A DNA stretch of 6,218 nt, taken from positions 1 to 6,218 of the forward strand of contig RFNL01000070.1 in the NCBI GenBank assembly GCA_009927195.1. Reading direction: 5' to 3'. Source of the DNA: Betaproteobacteria bacterium. Its GTDB lineage: Bacteria > Pseudomonadota > Gammaproteobacteria > Burkholderiales > Burkholderiaceae_C. This document shows, one piece after another, positions 5,358 through 6,218 of the stretch (its first letter is position 1; each line of letters starts with the position of its first letter). The position numbers were made by a program, and so were the translations under genes. The notes beneath the pieces are model-generated. The model did not search any database. It was given only the letters and a program-made list of their open reading frames with translations, and was not told the DNA's origin.

Positions 5358-5447
5358 CCGTCACCCTTGGGTGCGGCGAAGCGTTGTTTGGCCCCGTCCT
5401 CCACGTTTTTGCACGCCTCCACGGGTAGTGATTGACCGTGCTTGGAG
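5358..5447 (+). promoter_or_regulatory. Putative riboswitch expression platform and masked Shine-Dalgarno of the TerC gene
   Basis: Immediately after P1 a hairpin forms from CCG/CGG (5358-5360/5374-5376) and CACC/GGTG (5362-5365/5370-5373) with a CTTG loop. Further on, CACGG (5420-5424) can pair with CCGTG (5436-5440), and CTC (5417-5419) with GAG (5445-5447). This hairpin would bury the GGAG (5444-5447) of the TerC ribosome binding site. A competing helix, CCCGT (5393-5397) with ACGGG (5421-5425), would take up the masking strand and free it. No strong hairpin directly precedes the only T run (5406-5410), so control of translation is more likely than of transcription. The pairings are seen directly; the switching scheme is inference. 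Confidence 0.55.
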
Positions 5448-5453
5448 CGCTTT

Positions 5454-6164
5454 GTGGAACTCTTTTCTACCCCCTGGTGGTCGGCTTTGCTGGCCATTGT
5501 TTTGATCGACCTGGTCTTGGCCGGCGACAACGCCATCTTGATCGCATTGGCCGCGCGCAACCTCCCACCTGCCTTGCAACGCAAAGCCATTTTTTGGGGC
5601 ACGGTGGGGGCCATCGTGGTGCGCAGCCTGATGACCTTGGGCGTGGTCTGGTTGCTGCAAATCCCCGGTTTGATGCTGATCGGCGGCCTGGGCCTGTTGT
5701 GGATCGCTTACAAGTTGCTGGGAGACTCGGCAGGCGAGCAAGAAGGCGCGGCTGGCCCGAACTCGTTTTGGGGGGCGATGAAAACCATCGTCGTGGCCGA
5801 TGCCTTGATGGGCGTGGACAACGTCTTGGGTGTGGCCGGTGCGGCTCATGGGGCCATGGACCTGGTGGTGCTGGGATTGCTCATCAGCGTACCCATCGTG
5901 GTGTTTGGCAGCTCCATGGTGCTGCGTTTGGTCGAGCGCTGGCCGGTGATCATCCAACTGGGCGCCGCCGTGCTGGCCTTCACCGCCGCCAAGATGGTAC
6001 TGGGCGAGCCGTTGCTGACCGAGTTTTTCCAATCATTGCCTTTGTCCGACCTGTGGCTGCAAGGCCTGGTCAGCGGTTTGGCCATCGCTGGTGTGCTGTT
6101 GGCAGGCTGGTGGAACAACCAACGGCAAAGCACCGATAAAAACACCCCGAGCATTCAAACTTAA
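5454..6164 (+). CDS. TerC-family (Alx/YkoY-like) integral membrane protein, probable Mn2+ exporter
   Basis: Polytopic inner-membrane protein; riboswitch-controlled members of this family are implicated in Mn2+ efflux or in metallating exported proteins. The 236-residue protein has hydrophobic segments at about 9-29, 45-67, 69-91, 135-157, 165-187 and 200-220. Each half carries the family's acidic-polar membrane motif: LAGDNA with D25/N26, and MGVDNVLG with D122/N123. I choose GTG at 5454 (MELFSTPWW) because GGAG (5444-5447) lies 6 bases upstream. The TTG at 5442 would add only MERF and overlaps this Shine-Dalgarno; a stop at 5433 bars anything earlier. A Mn2+ riboswitch directly upstream ties the gene to manganese homeostasis. 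The 3' end reads directly into the ribosome binding site of the next gene, so they may be cotranscribed. I give no symbol because alx, ykoY and terC are used loosely. Confidence 0.92.
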   Translation: MELFSTPWWSALLAIVLIDLVLAGDNAILIALAARNLPPALQRKAIFWGTVGAIVVRSLMTLGVVWLLQIPGLMLIGGLGLLWIAYKLLGDSAGEQEGAAGPNSFWGAMKTIVVADALMGVDNVLGVAGAAHGAMDLVVLGLLISVPIVVFGSSMVLRLVERWPVIIQLGAAVLAFTAAKMVLGEPLLTEFFQSLPLSDLWLQGLVSGLAIAGVLLAGWWNNQRQSTDKNTPSIQT

Positions 6165-6185
6165 CACCCAAAGGAGATCTGCACC

Positions 6186-6218
6186 ATGGAAACTTGGCTT
6201 GTTTACATCAACGACAAA
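6186..6218 (+). CDS. Start of an unidentified gene, cut by the window edge
   Basis: An ATG at 6186 with a strong Shine-Dalgarno AAGGAG (6171-6176, 9 bases upstream) opens a frame of 11 codons, METWLVYINDK, with no stop before the window ends. It lies 21 bp after the TerC stop with no terminator between, so it could belong to the riboswitch-controlled transcript. Eleven residues are too few to identify the product. Confidence 0.7.
   Translation, partial: METWLVYINDK

Noticed and set aside
5393..5425. Intrinsic terminator in the TerC leader
   Set aside because: The five-T run at 5406-5410 is preceded only by a 3-bp stem and lies inside, not after, the CCCGT/ACGGG pairing.
5361..6032. 223-codon minus-strand frame opposite the TerC gene
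   Set aside because: It is rich in His and Gln, as expected for an antisense frame of a Leu/Val/Ala-rich membrane protein. TerC is clearly the coding strand.

Overview
The window looks like a chromosomal segment of a betaproteobacterium, most likely Burkholderiales and probably Comamonadaceae. The basis is the moderately high GC content, the close family resemblance of every protein (remembered, not searched), and the gene neighbourhoods: fur divergent from bamE-dapB, and the hpf-ptsN-hprK string of nitrogen-PTS genes. No mobile element, CRISPR array, tRNA or rRNA is visible. This is core genome, not an accessory island.

Left part (1-1696). On the minus strand an outer-membrane lipoprotein gene, bamE, is followed 11 bp later by dapB (lysine/peptidoglycan precursor synthesis), which runs off the left edge. 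fur, the ferric uptake regulator, reads divergently on the plus strand across a 60 bp spacer.

Middle part (1700-3757). On the minus strand, in transcription order, lie hpf (ribosome hibernation), ptsN (EIIA-Ntr) and hprK (HPr kinase/phosphorylase). hprK converges on fur with only 3 bp between the stop codons. The hpf-ptsN gap (255 bp) holds tandem hairpins, a candidate ptsN promoter and a 13-bp inverted repeat that brackets it. The rpoN gene often found upstream of hpf is absent here. In its place is a 391 bp divergent regulatory region with a good hpf promoter, nested inverted repeats and a candidate corA promoter.

Right part (4149-6218). Plus-strand corA (Mg2+/divalent cation channel) is followed by a TerC-family membrane protein gene of the Alx type. 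The 318 bp between them is the most informative non-coding stretch in the window. It holds a sigma70-like promoter, a well-matched yybP-ykoY (Mn2+) riboswitch aptamer, and a possible translation-control platform in which a CTCCA-containing strand can mask the Shine-Dalgarno of the TerC gene. The TerC gene probably starts at a GTG (5454), not at the TTG 12 bases upstream, because that TTG forms part of the Shine-Dalgarno. A final gene with a good ribosome binding site begins at 6186 and is cut by the right edge.

Three metal-related units lie close together here: Fur (iron), CorA (Mg2+ and other divalent cations) and Mn2+-riboswitch-controlled TerC. Nothing shows that they are co-regulated. I found no wholly new system. 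The riboswitch with its proposed platform and the ptsN inverted repeat are the best leads.
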